The notes: generated by a model from the letters alone, not told the origin. A stretch of 64,000 nt of DNA from Lachnospiraceae bacterium (GCA_015057835.1 SVDL01000004.1:1-64000), one strand, 5' to 3'; shown: positions 26,154 through 37,540, counted from the first letter of the stretch. Program-made: numbers and translations.

Positions 26154-27137
26154 TCAGGCGAGATCGACTTCCGGCACTTCGACGCCGTTTTCCTCAATGT
26201 GTTGGAGCACCAGGGCTGCGACGGCGGCATCCGGAGCCCCCATCCCGACCAGCTGGCAGAGGATCCGCTCTTTCGGATCTGTTCTCCCGGCCTTTTTCCC
26301 GGCGATGACTTCCGGAAGGGTCGCGGAGAAAGAATCCTCATTGACGAGCCCTTTTTTCGCGGGCTCATACAGATTGCCGCGGTGGAGCGTCTGCCCGATA
26401 TGATCGGTGAGAAGCCGGTCGCAGTGAAGGACGATCTCCTCGTCGGTCTCCGTATAGGAGCCCATCGTGAGAAGCAGCGCGCCTTCCCCTACCCAGGCGT
26501 CCCTGACAAGAGGCGCGTCGGCCGTGGTCAGCGTGATGATTACATCGCTTCCCGGGCAGGCGTCTTCGATGCTGTCACAGTCTTTCAGCTCAAAAGGCAC
26601 ACCGGGGAATTTTGCGATAAAATTCTTACGGGCTTCCGGGAAAATATCGCAGATCCGGACTTCTTTTAAGGGGAGTGTGCGGCGCATGCATTCCAGGGCG
26701 GCGTACGCCTGCGCGCCCGCCCCGATAATGGTCACGATATCCGTCTTTGCGGCCAGATATTTACAGGCGATGGCGGGCTGGGCGCCCGTGCGGAACTGGG
26801 AGATCCAGTCCCCGCCCATCAGGGCTTTCATGGATCCGGTCCGCGGGTCGCACAGAAATACTTTTGCCCGGATAAAAGGCAGCCCGATCTTGCGGTTGTC
26901 GATAAAGCCGCCGACGAATTTGAGACCGGCAAGATCCGTGTCCTGAATGTAGGACGGCATGGAGTTGAACCAGCCGTGGACCCCGAGCTCATTCATGTCC
27001 AGAGTGATCTTGGACGGCATGATGACTTTTCCCTCGCCGTACCATCGCCAGGTGTTCTCCACCTGCTCGATCACTTCTTCGATCGTGATGTTTTCTTTTA
27101 CGAGGGAATCACTGATGATTTTGACAGGTTCTTTCAT
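26154..27137 (-). CDS. Ornithine cyclodeaminase/mu-crystallin family protein
   Basis: GKVIMPSKITLDM, GGDWISQFRTGAQPAIACKYLA, VTIIGAGAQAYAALECM, LTTADAPLV. Confidence 0.9.
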   Translation of the reverse strand: MKEPVKIISDSLVKENITIEEVIEQVENTWRWYGEGKVIMPSKITLDMNELGVHGWFNSMPSYIQDTDLAGLKFVGGFIDNRKIGLPFIRAKVFLCDPRTGSMKALMGGDWISQFRTGAQPAIACKYLAAKTDIVTIIGAGAQAYAALECMRRTLPLKEVRICDIFPEARKNFIAKFPGVPFELKDCDSIEDACPGSDVIITLTTADAPLVRDAWVGEGALLLTMGSYTETDEEIVLHCDRLLTDHIGQTLHRGNLYEPAKKGLVNEDSFSATLPEVIAGKKAGRTDPKERILCQLVGMGAPDAAVAALVLQHIEENGVEVPEVDLA

Positions 27138-27173
27138 GACCTCTGCCTCCTGTAATTCGTTTGTGCGAAGAGA

Positions 27174-28331
27174 TCAGCCTTCCGCGGGACTGCTCTCCGT
27201 GCTGTCAGCCGGGGAAGGTTCTCCTCCCGCGGCGGGTTTCTGCTTGAAAAAGATATTCACTCCGGCGACGATGCCGTCCGCAAGGGTGTTCAGGGTCTCC
27301 TCCGAGCGGTCCGAGGTTTTGTCTCCGACTTCAAGGTCTATAGAGGGAACAGTCGAGTAGGATGTCTGTGTAAGATCCATCTCAATGGAACCCTCGCCCA
27401 TGACTTTGGCGCCGGCGGAACGGAGTCCTTCTATGATGGAATGTCCGAGCCGGTCGTGTTCTTCCCAGTGGGACGCCACCGGTTCCATCGCGCGGTAGGA
27501 GGAGACATTCGGCACGCTCATGAAATAGGCTCCCTTATCGGAGGAAGTGCTGTCGTAGTGGATCGCGATGTGGCAGTCCGCGTATTCATTTGCAATGAGC
27601 GTGCGGGCGATGTTATCCAGCTGAACGTCATCCGTCTCCCGGATCATGAGGACGTTGTAGCCGTCCTCCAGAAGCTTGTCTTTTACGATGAGGGCGAGGG
27701 CCAGATTGCCGGCTCTCTCCGGCGTGCCGTCAGCGAAATCCATTCCGGTGGAGACAGCGACCGCTCTGGTCTCTCCGGCAGCGGTGGTGCCGCCCGTGAC
27801 TTTCGGCGTCCCGTCCGGATGGCACTGGGTCTTGACGTTCGATCCTCCCTGTGTGCCGTGGCCGGCATTGATGCAGACCGTGATGTCTTTCGGTGCAGCT
27901 GCGTGGGAATAATACAGCTTTGCCGTGCCGGAATTGATGACGGAGAATTCCCCGTAGGTCCATGAAGGATCAAATGTGATCTCCATATCCTCTCTGACGG
28001 TAAATGATTCCGGAGCGATGACCGGTATTTCTTTCTCTTCTTCGGATTCTTCCGGGACGGGATCACTGTTCTCCGGTCCCGCTTCGGAACCGGAACTGTC
28101 CTCCTGACCGCCGGCCTCCGGCAGTGCGTCTTCCTCCGAAGAAGTTCCTTCGTTATCCTCATTACCGGTATCTTCTATGGAAACACTCTCCTCGGCTTCA
28201 CTGTTTCCGGAAACGCCCTCCGCCGCGTCGCTGCCGCTTTCAAGCAGCAGACTGCCGCCGCAGCCGGTAAGGAACAGAGTGAGTGAGAGAACAGCAGCGA
28301 GGATCGTTTTTGTGAAATGTCTGTAAATCAT
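27174..28331 (-). CDS. N-acetylmuramoyl-L-alanine amidase (Amidase_3), lipoprotein
   Basis: Lipobox LTLFLTGCGG; acidic linker; VCINAGHGTQGG, NLALALIVKDKLLEDGYNVLMIRETDD, YADCHIAIHYDSTSSD. Confidence 0.88.
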   Translation of the reverse strand: MIYRHFTKTILAAVLSLTLFLTGCGGSLLLESGSDAAEGVSGNSEAEESVSIEDTGNEDNEGTSSEEDALPEAGGQEDSSGSEAGPENSDPVPEESEEEKEIPVIAPESFTVREDMEITFDPSWTYGEFSVINSGTAKLYYSHAAAPKDITVCINAGHGTQGGSNVKTQCHPDGTPKVTGGTTAAGETRAVAVSTGMDFADGTPERAGNLALALIVKDKLLEDGYNVLMIRETDDVQLDNIARTLIANEYADCHIAIHYDSTSSDKGAYFMSVPNVSSYRAMEPVASHWEEHDRLGHSIIEGLRSAGAKVMGEGSIEMDLTQTSYSTVPSIDLEVGDKTSDRSEETLNTLADGIVAGVNIFFKQKPAAGGEPSPADSTESSPAEG

Positions 28332-28475
28332 AAGTATAAAACCTCCCGTGGCAGAATCATTGTCGCACAATCGGAAACAATTTGCCATAGGCAGTTGCGG
28401 GTTTGCCAAAAACATCTTTTCCGTGTATGATGAATTTTATAAATGACCGGATAAAATGCCGGAAGGAGGAAGCAT

Positions 28476-29264
28476 ATGGATCTTGGTCTTGCTGGAAAAG
28501 TAGTTGTTGTAACGGGCGGCTCCAAGGGGATCGGCAGCGCGATCGTCAGGGAATTTCTGAAGGAAGGCGCTTCTGTGGCGACGTTCGGCCGGAACAAAGA
28601 GGCGGTCAAAGCATTCGCTGACGAACTCGCGCAGGAGGGATACGATCTTTATTACGAGGCACTGGATGCGTCAAAAGAAAGTGAAGTCAGCGCGTTCGCG
28701 GCGCGTGTGAAGGAAAAATACGGCACTCTTGACGTCTGGGTCAACAACGCCGGGACAAATCGTCTCGGACGTTTTCTCGATTATTCCGAAGAGGATTATG
28801 ACTATATCATGAACGTCAACACCAAATCCGTATTCCTCGGGACCCAGATCGCGGGCAGAATCATGAAGGAGCAGGGCGGCGGCGTCATCATCAACGCCTC
28901 CAGCTTCGCGACGCACATGGCGCAGGCCAACAGCACGATCTACGCGGCGTCCAAGTGTGCTGTCGCGTCATTTACGAAATCCACCGCAGGCGCGCTCGCG
29001 CCGTTCGGCATCCGGGTCGTCGGATATATGCCGGGCGTTATCCTGACACCCCTCGCCTATGAGATGATCAAATCCGATCCGGAGAAATATTATAAAGATA
29101 TCGCGATGCACCGCACGGGCACGCCGGAGGAGATCGCAAAGCCGGTGGTCTTTCTCGCCTCACCCTGCGCGTCGTTTATCACCGGCGTCGACCTTGAGAT
29201 CGGCGGCGGCAAATTCGCGGTGCAGGACTGCATGATGGCTTACAACATGGAGAATGAAAAATAA
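28476..29264 (+). CDS. SDR family oxidoreductase
   Basis: VVVTGGSKGIGSAIV, WVNNAGTNRLG, YAASKCAVASFTKSTAGALAPFGIRV. Confidence 0.92.
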   Translation: MDLGLAGKVVVVTGGSKGIGSAIVREFLKEGASVATFGRNKEAVKAFADELAQEGYDLYYEALDASKESEVSAFAARVKEKYGTLDVWVNNAGTNRLGRFLDYSEEDYDYIMNVNTKSVFLGTQIAGRIMKEQGGGVIINASSFATHMAQANSTIYAASKCAVASFTKSTAGALAPFGIRVVGYMPGVILTPLAYEMIKSDPEKYYKDIAMHRTGTPEEIAKPVVFLASPCASFITGVDLEIGGGKFAVQDCMMAYNMENEK

Positions 29265-29267
29265 CCC

Positions 29268-29969
29268 ATGGCATATGTTGTTTTTGAGGATGTCAAAAAA
29301 ATATACAGGAGCGGCGAGGTGGATATCCCGGCGCTCTCCGGAGCGAGCTTTTCCATTGAAAAGGGGGAGTTCTGCGTCATCGTCGGTGCCTCGGGCGCCG
29401 GAAAAACGACGATCCTCAATATTCTGGGAGGCATGGATTCCCTGACGGAGGGCAGGGTGTTTCTTGACGGGCGCGAAATTTCCGCCTTCGACAAGAAACA
29501 GCTCACGACCTACCGGCGGTACGATATCGGATTTGTCTTCCAGTTCTATAATCTCGTTCAGAACCTGACCGCTCTCGAAAATGTGGAACTTGCGGCACAG
29601 CTGTCGCAGGATCCTCTCGTGCCGGGGGAGGTCCTGGAACATGTGGGCCTCCGCGACAGAATGTCCAATTTTCCTGCCCAGCTTTCCGGTGGAGAACAGC
29701 AGCGGGTAGCGATCGCGAGAGCACTCGTGAAAAACCCGAAACTGCTTCTTTGTGATGAGCCTACCGGGGCGCTGGATTACAACACCGGCAAAGCCGTTCT
29801 GAAGCTTCTTTACGACACCTGCAGGGAAAAAGACATGACAGTCGTCGTGATCACCCACAACTCCGCCATCACCGCCATTGCCGACCGGGTCATCCGGGTC
29901 AGGAGCGGGAGAGTGGAGGAAATTTACTGCAACGCGGATCCCGCCGATATCTCGGAGATCGAATGGTAG
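29268..29969 (+). CDS. ABC transporter ATP-binding protein (MacB/LolD-like)
   Basis: [52 protein letters not shown]. Confidence 0.95.
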   Translation: MAYVVFEDVKKIYRSGEVDIPALSGASFSIEKGEFCVIVGASGAGKTTILNILGGMDSLTEGRVFLDGREISAFDKKQLTTYRRYDIGFVFQFYNLVQNLTALENVELAAQLSQDPLVPGEVLEHVGLRDRMSNFPAQLSGGEQQRVAIARALVKNPKLLLCDEPTGALDYNTGKAVLKLLYDTCREKDMTVVVITHNSAITAIADRVIRVRSGRVEEIYCNADPADISEIEW

Positions 29970-32900
29970 GAAAAAAGAAGAGAACTCTCAGCCTGATGAC
30001 GCTCCGGGAGATCCGGGGCTCTTTCGGGCGCTTTTTTGCCATCTTTGCGATCATCGCGCTGGGGGTCGGCTTCTTCTCCGGACTCCGGATCACGACGCCC
30101 GTCATGATCCATACCGTTGACAGTTTCTATAAAGAGCATCACTTCTATGATTACCGCGTTTTGTCCACTCTCGGATTTGAGGAGGAGGACATCGCTTCGC
30201 TGCGCCTTGAGGAGGATGCCGCCGCCGTGGAGGGCGGATGGCAGTACGATGTCCTGGTCGACAGAGAGGACGGCGGCACGTCAGTCTGCAAAATCTATTC
30301 CATTACGGAAAATATAAACACACTTCGTCTCGATGAGGGAAGGATGCCTGCATCGGCGGACGAATGTGTCGTTGACGCCGAAAACAGGATGTCACTGGTT
30401 CTCGGCGACACGCTGGTTCTGTCCTCTTCCAATGAGAAAGATACTTTGGAGGCATTTAAAAACCGCCGCTATACCGTCGTCGGATTTGCTGACACTCCTC
30501 TCTATATCAACTTTGAGAGAGGGACGACGACCATCGGCAACGGTTCTGTGACGGGATTCGCCTATTTTCCGAGGAAAGCGTTTTCCGAGGATTACTATAC
30601 CGAGGCCTACGTTCTTCTGAAGGATCAGGAGGAACTGTTCTCCGACGCATATGAAGAGCGTCTTGACGAGGGCAGGGACCGCTGGGAAGATGCCGTCCGG
30701 AAGGCGGCGGACGCCCGTTACGAAAGGCTTCTTGCCGATGCGGAAAAAGAGCTTGCGGACGCGAAGGATGAGTTTGAGGAGAAGAAAACGGACGGAGAGG
30801 CCGAACTTGATGATGCTGAAAAAGAACTCCGGGACGGAAAGGCGGAACTGGATGACGCATCTTCCGAACTGAAAGACGGCAGGGAACAGCTTTCGGACGC
30901 TCAGGCGGAACTTGCGGACGCGAAAACAGAACTGGACGATGCGAAAACAAAGCTGGACAGCGCCCACAGGGAACTTGCGGACGCCAAAAAAGAGCTGGAC
31001 AGCGGAAGGACGCAGCTTGACGCCTCCAAAAAAGAGTTGGAGGACGGAAAAAAACAGCTGGACGCCTCCCAGAAGGAGCTGGCAGACGGCAAAAAACAGC
31101 TGGACGAGACGCAGAAGGAACTGACAGCCGGAAAGGCGCAGCTGGACGAGACGAAAAAACAGCTGGACGAGGGCAAAAAACAGCTGGATGACACTCTTTC
31201 ACGGCTGAATGCGGCCAAAGAAGGGCTCGACAGTGCCCGGTCGGAACTGGAAACGAAAGGGCAGGAACTTGCTGCCGCCAGGGAACAGCTTGATGAGGCG
31301 CAGCAGGGAATCCGGGCGATGGAGGAACAGCTGGCGCACAAAGAACTCCTGCCTCCCGAACAGGCGGCGGCACTTGAGGAAACGTATCGCGCGTCCCTTG
31401 AGGCCTATGAGGCGGGAAAAGCACAGTATGATACGGGTCTTGCGGCCTATAACGAAGGAAAGACGCAGTACGAGGCGGGACTTGCCGGATACAATGAAGG
31501 GAAGGTACAGTACGAAGCTGCTCTGCAGCAGTATAATGAAGGACTGGCCCGGTATGAGGCAGGTCTTGCGGCCTATAACGAAGGAAAGACGCAGTACGAG
31601 ACGGGCCTCGCCGGATATAATGAAGGGAAAGCACAGTACGAAGCCGCCCTGCAGCAGTACAACGAAGGCCTTGCGAAGTATGAGAAAGGCGAGGAAGAGT
31701 ACCGGAAGGGCGTCGCCAGATACCAGTCCGGTGTCTCGGAGTACAACAGCGGTCTTGCGGAGTACGAGAGCGGCAGGAAGAAATATGAGGATGGTCTTGC
31801 GGAATACGAATCCGCAAAAGCGGATTATGAAGAGGGCGTGCTCGAATATGAGGACGGCCTGAAAGACTATGAGGACGGCCTTGCGGAGTACCGGGACGGG
31901 AAGGAAACCTACGATCGGGAGATCCGGGACGCGGAGAAGAAGATCGCGGACGCGGAGAAAGAACTGGCTGATTTTGAGGAGCCGGATACCTACCTTCTCG
32001 AAAGAAATACAAATATCGCTTATGAGTGTTTTAAGAGTGATTCTTCCATTGTGCGTCAGGTCGCGAAGGTATTTCCGGTGTTCTTTATCCTGGTAGCGGT
32101 GCTTGTCTGCATGACGACGATGACCCGCATGGTGGAAGAGCAGCGCAGTCAGATCGGTGTGCTGAAAGGGCTTGGATACTCGGAAGGAGATATTTTCAGG
32201 ACTTTCGCGGTCTACTCCGGCAGCGCGGCGATGTCGGGCTGTATTTTCGGATACGTCGCGGGCATTTTCCTGTTCCCTTCGGTGATCTGGATGGCCTACG
32301 ACATCATGTATATCTCCATTCCGCTCGAATGGATACCGGAATGGAAGCTCGCGGCCGTCGTCTTCGCGGTCTCCGCGGTATGCTCCCTCGGCACGACATA
32401 TGCAAGCGTCCGCCATGAACTCCGGGAGCCGGCGGCATCTCTTCTGCGGCCCAAGGCCCCGAAAGCGGGAAAACGGGTCTTTCTCGAGCGCATTCCGGGG
32501 ATCTGGAACCGCATGAGATTTATGCATAAGATCTCTGCGAGAAATATCCTCCGGTACAAAAAAAGGTTCTTTATGATGATCATCGGCATCAGCGGGTGCA
32601 CAGCGCTCCTACTGACCGGGTTCGGAATCAAGGATTCCATCGCGTCCTTTGCCGAGATCCAGTACGAGACGATCCAGGTCGCGGACGCGGATATGGTCTT
32701 CCGGAACGGGAAGGAAGACCGGATGCCGGAAAAACTGGAGAACGCGGTGCGGGACAGGAACGCGTCTGTCATGCTCTACAAAGGCGCTTCCTGGGATCTT
32801 CTCTCCGGCGGAAATGTCAAGAGTGTTCAGGTCATCGCTCCCTTCGGGGAGGAGATCGGTGACTTTTTCCGCCTGCACACCCGCGAGGGGGAGAGCCTTT

Positions 32901-33640
32901 CACTGCCGGAAAACGGGGAGGCGCTGATCTCCTGCAGCCTCGCGGAGCGGTATCATATCGCGGAAGGGGACACGATCCGTCTCCGGGACGAGGATATGAA
33001 CATGATCACTGTCCGGGTCGCCGGCGTATTCGAAAATCACGTCTACAATTATGTGATCCTCGCGCCGGAAATGCTGAAAGAGGCGGTCGGAGAGGCCGAC
33101 GCCAACGGCGCTTATGTCAATTTTGAGGAAGGCGCGGATATTTACGAGGCGCAGGCCGCTCTGGCGTCGAACAGCGACGTCGCGAGCGTCACGCTTTTTG
33201 AGGATTTCAAGATAAGGCTCACGAAAATGATGTCGAGCCTCAATTATATCGTCCTTCTCGTGATCGTGAGCGCAGCGGGTCTTGCTTTTGTCGTCCTTTA
33301 CAATCTGACAAATATCAACATCCTGGAGCGGATCCGGGAGATCGCGACGATCAAAGTACTGGGGTTTTACAGAAAAGAGACCTCAGATTACGTATTCCGG
33401 GAAAATCTTGTGCTGACAGCATTCGGCGCAGCGCTCGGCCTGCTTCTGGGCGTCGCGCTGCACCGCTTTGTGATCAGACAGATCGTGGTCGATCTGGTTT
33501 ATTTTAATATTACGATCCGCCCGGTCAGCTTCGTGCTGTCCGTCGTGCTGACATTTGTCTTCACTATCCTCATCAATCAGTTCATGAGTTTCCGGATCGA
33601 GAAGATCAATATGGCGGAGTCGCTCAAATCCGTTGAGTAA
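29963..33640 (+). CDS. FtsX-like ABC permease with large extracytoplasmic heptad-repeat coiled coil
   Basis: N-terminal TM; about 400 residues of ELADAKKELD... and YNEGKTQYEAGLAGYNEGK... repeats; two FtsX-like TM blocks at the C-terminal half. Confidence 0.92.
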   Translation: MVGKKKRTLSLMTLREIRGSFGRFFAIFAIIALGVGFFSGLRITTPVMIHTVDSFYKEHHFYDYRVLSTLGFEEEDIASLRLEEDAAAVEGGWQYDVLVDREDGGTSVCKIYSITENINTLRLDEGRMPASADECVVDAENRMSLVLGDTLVLSSSNEKDTLEAFKNRRYTVVGFADTPLYINFERGTTTIGNGSVTGFAYFPRKAFSEDYYTEAYVLLKDQEELFSDAYEERLDEGRDRWEDAVRKAADARYERLLADAEKELADAKDEFEEKKTDGEAELDDAEKELRDGKAELDDASSELKDGREQLSDAQAELADAKTELDDAKTKLDSAHRELADAKKELDSGRTQLDASKKELEDGKKQLDASQKELADGKKQLDETQKELTAGKAQLDETKKQLDEGKKQLDDTLSRLNAAKEGLDSARSELETKGQELAAAREQLDEAQQGIRAMEEQLAHKELLPPEQAAALEETYRASLEAYEAGKAQYDTGLAAYNEGKTQYEAGLAGYNEGKVQYEAALQQYNEGLARYEAGLAAYNEGKTQYETGLAGYNEGKAQYEAALQQYNEGLAKYEKGEEEYRKGVARYQSGVSEYNSGLAEYESGRKKYEDGLAEYESAKADYEEGVLEYEDGLKDYEDGLAEYRDGKETYDREIRDAEKKIADAEKELADFEEPDTYLLERNTNIAYECFKSDSSIVRQVAKVFPVFFILVAVLVCMTTMTRMVEEQRSQIGVLKGLGYSEGDIFRTFAVYSGSAAMSGCIFGYVAGIFLFPSVIWMAYDIMYISIPLEWIPEWKLAAVVFAVSAVCSLGTTYASVRHELREPAASLLRPKAPKAGKRVFLERIPGIWNRMRFMHKISARNILRYKKRFFMMIIGISGCTALLLTGFGIKDSIASFAEIQYETIQVADADMVFRNGKEDRMPEKLENAVRDRNASVMLYKGASWDLLSGGNVKSVQVIAPFGEEIGDFFRLHTREGESLSLPENGEALISCSLAERYHIAEGDTIRLRDEDMNMITVRVAGVFENHVYNYVILAPEMLKEAVGEADANGAYVNFEEGADIYEAQAALASNSDVASVTLFEDFKIRLTKMMSSLNYIVLLVIVSAAGLAFVVLYNLTNINILERIREIATIKVLGFYRKETSDYVFRENLVLTAFGAALGLLLGVALHRFVIRQIVVDLVYFNITIRPVSFVLSVVLTFVFTILINQFMSFRIEKINMAESLKSVE

Positions 33641-33646
33641 AGAAGG

Positions 33647-36082
33647 TTATCCCATGATCACGGATACTTCGACGGATGTCCCTGCCGCCGCCTGCGGAAG
33701 GATATTTCCGCGGACCGGATCCCCGTCAGCAGTGAGGAGGAGAACGCCTTTCTCGACGCTGTCCGGATTTTCCACCGTGATATGGTAAATGGCTCCGCGG
33801 TAACGGCGGGTAACCGTAAAACGCTTCACGTATTTCGGAATGCACGGATCGATCTTTAAGCCGTCCAGCGTCGGAGTAATGCCGAGGATCGCCTGGGAAA
33901 TGCTTAAAAATGTCCATGCGGCGGTTCCGGTAAGCCAGCTGTTCTTTGCCTCGCCAAAACCGGGCGCATCCCTTCCGGCGATCATCTGGGAGTAGACGTA
34001 GGGCTCGGTCCGGTGGATCTCGCTGATCTCCTCGATATAGGCCGGCGCCGTGCGGCGATAGACCTCAAAAGCCCGGCTGCCGTGGCCGATCTCCGTCTCG
34101 GCGCAGACGATCCACGGATTGTTGTGGCAGAAAATACCGGCGTTCTCTTTATATCCGGGCGGATAGCTCGAGATCTCCCCGAGTTCCAGGTGATACCGGG
34201 TATAGGCCGGTGTGAGCAGTACGATGCCGTACTTCGTATCCAGCTTTTCTTCGACGCTTTTCAGCGCTTTTTCCGCTTCTCCGGTCTTCACGCCGATCCC
34301 CGCCATGACGCACATTCCCTGGGGCTCAATGAAGATCTGTCCTTCTTCGCATTCTTTTCCGCCTACTACATTGCCGAACGCGTCGTAAGCGCGGCGGAAC
34401 CATTCGCCGTCCCATCCGGCATCCAGCACCGCTTCTTCCATTTTCCGGACTTCTTCAAGACACTGCGCGGCTTCTTCGGTAAGACCGGTGTGCTCGCAGA
34501 TATTCGCGTAAGCGCGTCCGTATTTTACAAACATGCCCGCGATGAAAACGCTCTCCGCCACAGGTCCTTCGGAAGGTCCCGTGATCTGGAAGCTCTCGCC
34601 CGGATGCTTTGAAAAACAGTTCAGATTCAGGCAGTCATTCCAGTCCGCGCGGCCGATCAGAGGCAGGCGGTGCGGGCCGAGATGCGTCACGGTATAACGG
34701 AAGCTCCGGCGGAGATGCTCCATGAGAGGTTCCGCAAGGGAGGCGTCATTGTCGAACGGCGTCATCTCGTCCAGGATCGAGTAATCGCCGGTCTCCCGGA
34801 GATACGCGTCCGTTCCGGCGATGAGCCAGAGCGGGTCGTCGTTGAAACCGGATCCGATATCGCTGTTCCCTTTCTTTGTGAGAGGCTGGTACTGGTGGTA
34901 AGCGCTGCCGTCCGGGAACTGGGTCGCCGCGATATCCAGGATCCTCTCTCTCGCCCGGTCCGGGATCATATGCACAAAGCCGAGAAGGTCCTGACAGGAG
35001 TCGCGGAATCCCATGCCGCGGCCGGTACCGCTCTCATAATAGCTCGCGGAACGGCTCATGTTGAATGTCACCATGCACTGGTATTGATTCCAGATGTTGA
35101 CCATGCGGTCGAGCTTCTCATAGCCGGAGGAGACGCGGTAGCCGGACAGGAGATCCTCCCAGAAGAGGCGCAGGGCTTCCTTCGCGCCGTCAAATTTCTC
35201 ATCCGTATCATATTTTGCCGCCATCGCGTCCGCCCGGGTCTTATTAATGATTCCGGGCGCTTCCCATTTCTCCTCTTCCGGGTTTTCGACATAACCGAGC
35301 ATGAAAATGACAGACTGCTCCTCGCCGGGCGCAAGTTCCATATTGAACTGCTGGGCCGCGCAGGGCTGCCACCCGTGCGCGTGCGAACCGGTGCAGGCGC
35401 CGTCCAGTACGGCCTGCGGGGCGGCGGGAGAGTTGTACATCCCGATAAAGGCGTCCCTCACGGTGTCGAATCCGTCAAATTTTCTGTTGGCAAACAAAAC
35501 AGCGTAATGATCCCGTCTCTCACGGTACTCTGTCTTGTGGTAGATGGCCTGATCAGACACTTCTACTTCACCGGTACTGTAATTCCGCTGGAAATTGGAG
35601 CCGTCTTCCACGGCGTCCCAGAGACAGAACTCAAGAAAGGAGAAGAGAGAGATTTTCTTTTCCGCACTGCCCGTGTTCCGGAGCCTGATCCGGGTCAGAA
35701 GGCAGTTGTCCCCGCGCGGAACAAACATTTCCTGAGAAGCGGCTATGCCGTCCTTTTCCGCCTCGAAGACGGTGTACCCGAGTCCGTGGCGGCAGACGCA
35801 GCGGTCGGTCTCCGCCTGGGAGGGCTTCCAGGCGATGTTCCAGACGGAACCGCCGTCCTTAATATAGTAATGGAAGCCGTCCATGTCGAGCGGGTTGGCG
35901 TTGTAGCGGTATCTCGTGAGGCGGCGGAGGCGCGCGTCTTTATAGAAGCAGTAGCCTCCGGCGGTGTTGGAAACCAGCGCGAAGAAATCTTCGGATCCGA
36001 GATAGTTGATCCACGGAAGCGGAGTGCGGGGCGTTTCAATAATATATTCCCGGTTCACGTCGTCGAAATGTCCGTATTGCAT
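33647..36082 (-). CDS. GH94 glycoside phosphorylase (cellobiose phosphorylase-like)
   Basis: [93 protein letters not shown]. Confidence 0.92.
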   Translation of the reverse strand: MQYGHFDDVNREYIIETPRTPLPWINYLGSEDFFALVSNTAGGYCFYKDARLRRLTRYRYNANPLDMDGFHYYIKDGGSVWNIAWKPSQAETDRCVCRHGLGYTVFEAEKDGIAASQEMFVPRGDNCLLTRIRLRNTGSAEKKISLFSFLEFCLWDAVEDGSNFQRNYSTGEVEVSDQAIYHKTEYRERRDHYAVLFANRKFDGFDTVRDAFIGMYNSPAAPQAVLDGACTGSHAHGWQPCAAQQFNMELAPGEEQSVIFMLGYVENPEEEKWEAPGIINKTRADAMAAKYDTDEKFDGAKEALRLFWEDLLSGYRVSSGYEKLDRMVNIWNQYQCMVTFNMSRSASYYESGTGRGMGFRDSCQDLLGFVHMIPDRARERILDIAATQFPDGSAYHQYQPLTKKGNSDIGSGFNDDPLWLIAGTDAYLRETGDYSILDEMTPFDNDASLAEPLMEHLRRSFRYTVTHLGPHRLPLIGRADWNDCLNLNCFSKHPGESFQITGPSEGPVAESVFIAGMFVKYGRAYANICEHTGLTEEAAQCLEEVRKMEEAVLDAGWDGEWFRRAYDAFGNVVGGKECEEGQIFIEPQGMCVMAGIGVKTGEAEKALKSVEEKLDTKYGIVLLTPAYTRYHLELGEISSYPPGYKENAGIFCHNNPWIVCAETEIGHGSRAFEVYRRTAPAYIEEISEIHRTEPYVYSQMIAGRDAPGFGEAKNSWLTGTAAWTFLSISQAILGITPTLDGLKIDPCIPKYVKRFTVTRRYRGAIYHITVENPDSVEKGVLLLTADGDPVRGNILPQAAAGTSVEVSVIMG

Positions 36083-36126
36083 AATCAGGAAGCTCCTTTC
36101 GGAATGAATTCGTTCTGAACCAAATA

Positions 36127-36361
36127 CTAAATCGATTAAGATGCCGTATTTTCAAGCAAAATTCATATTTTACAGTAGACGATTTCCATTTGAATTGCAA
36201 GAGCTTTTTTCTGGATTTCGAAAATGAAGGCATTCTTTGTCGAAAACACACAAAAGTGCCCATAAACGCCTGTTGAAAAGTTACAAAAATGAGAAAAATG
36301 ACGAAAAGCCCTTGCATTTTCCAAAATGATGAGCTAATTTGGAGTTACGAAAACGATTAAG
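36127..36361. promoter_or_regulatory. Two related operator-like 14-mers in divergent GH94/lacI-family intergenic region
   Basis: CTAAATCGATTAAG (36127-36140) and CGAAAACGATTAAG (36348-36361), 12/14 identical; the first is near-palindromic. Confidence 0.5.
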
Positions 36362-36409
36362 CAAAACGGACTGAAACAGTTCCCGGGCAAGTTGAGAAGG
36401 GGGCAGCCG

Positions 36410-37438
36410 ATGGTTTCAATGAAGGATATAGCAAAGAAGTGCGGCGTTTCTGTGGCGACTGTAAGCAAGGCGCTGAACGGACAGCAGGACATCGGAGAAG
36501 CCACCCGAGAGAAGATCGCAAAGGTCGCGGATGAGATGGGTTATCTCACCAACGCCTCCGCGAGAGCGCTGAAGACAAACCGTACCTATAATATCGGAGT
36601 CCTGTTTGTGGATGAACGAAGCAGCGGTCTCGCCCATGAGTATTTCTCCTCCGTCCTCGAGAACCTGAAAGCCGAAGCGGAGAGCCACGGATACGACATA
36701 ACCTTTATCAACCGGTTTGTCGGCGGCAGAACAACGACATATCTGCAGCACTGCAGATACAGAGGCGTCGACGGCGTGGTGATCGCCTCCGTCAATTTCG
36801 AAGATCCCCAGGTGCGGGAGCTGGTGGAATCTGACCTCCCGGTGGTCACGATCGACCACATTTTCAATAACAGGGCGGCGGTCATTTCCGATAATGTAAA
36901 GGGCATGGAGGAACTGACCCGGTACATTCTCTCAAAAGGACACCGGAAGATCGCATTTATCCACGGAGAACAGACGGCGGTCACGGCAAACCGGCTGACC
37001 GGTTTCTACAGAGCCCTGGAGAGCGAGGGGATCACGCCGGATGAGGAACTGATTATCGACGGCGCCTACCACGATTCCGAGAAGAGCTACCTTATAACAA
37101 AAGAACTTCTCGCCGGAAAGAAAGAGATCGACTGCATTCTTTATCCCGATGATTTCTCCTATCTGGGCGGCCTTCGGGCGCTGCAGGAGGCGGAGATCCG
37201 GATCCCGGAAGAGATCTCCACAGCCGGATACGACGGCATCCCGATCGCGGGGATCATCAGCCCGAAGCTGACGACCCTCCGGCAGGATACGAAGACACTG
37301 GGCAGGTCTGCAGCGGCAAAACTGATCGAGCTGATCGAACATCCGAAGACGGCATTGCTGGACCGCATCATCGTCCCCGGAAAGCTGATCGAAGGAGAGT
37401 CCGTTCTGGACAAAAACGGTTCTTCGGAAAATGAATAG
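36410..37438 (+). CDS. LacI family transcriptional regulator
   Basis: SMKDIAKKCGVSVATVSKALNGQQDIGEATREKI HTH; periplasmic-binding-like C-terminal domain. Confidence 0.94.
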   Translation: MVSMKDIAKKCGVSVATVSKALNGQQDIGEATREKIAKVADEMGYLTNASARALKTNRTYNIGVLFVDERSSGLAHEYFSSVLENLKAEAESHGYDITFINRFVGGRTTTYLQHCRYRGVDGVVIASVNFEDPQVRELVESDLPVVTIDHIFNNRAAVISDNVKGMEELTRYILSKGHRKIAFIHGEQTAVTANRLTGFYRALESEGITPDEELIIDGAYHDSEKSYLITKELLAGKKEIDCILYPDDFSYLGGLRALQEAEIRIPEEISTAGYDGIPIAGIISPKLTTLRQDTKTLGRSAAAKLIELIEHPKTALLDRIIVPGKLIEGESVLDKNGSSENE

Positions 37439-37540
37439 ATCATTTTCCTTTGAATAAATAAAACAGTTTTTAAAAGAGAAACCTGTGGCAGGCGGCGCGG
37501 CCGCGAAAACTGCCACACAATAAAAGGAGGAAAAGAAAAA

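Noticed and set aside
30507-32012. 501-aa minus-strand Pro/Arg/Ser-rich ORF
   Set aside because: Antisense to the FtsX coiled-coil repeats; its repetitiveness is a by-product of the sense repeats.
34670-36118. 482-aa plus-strand ORF
   Set aside because: Antisense of the GH94 phosphorylase; no coherent domain.
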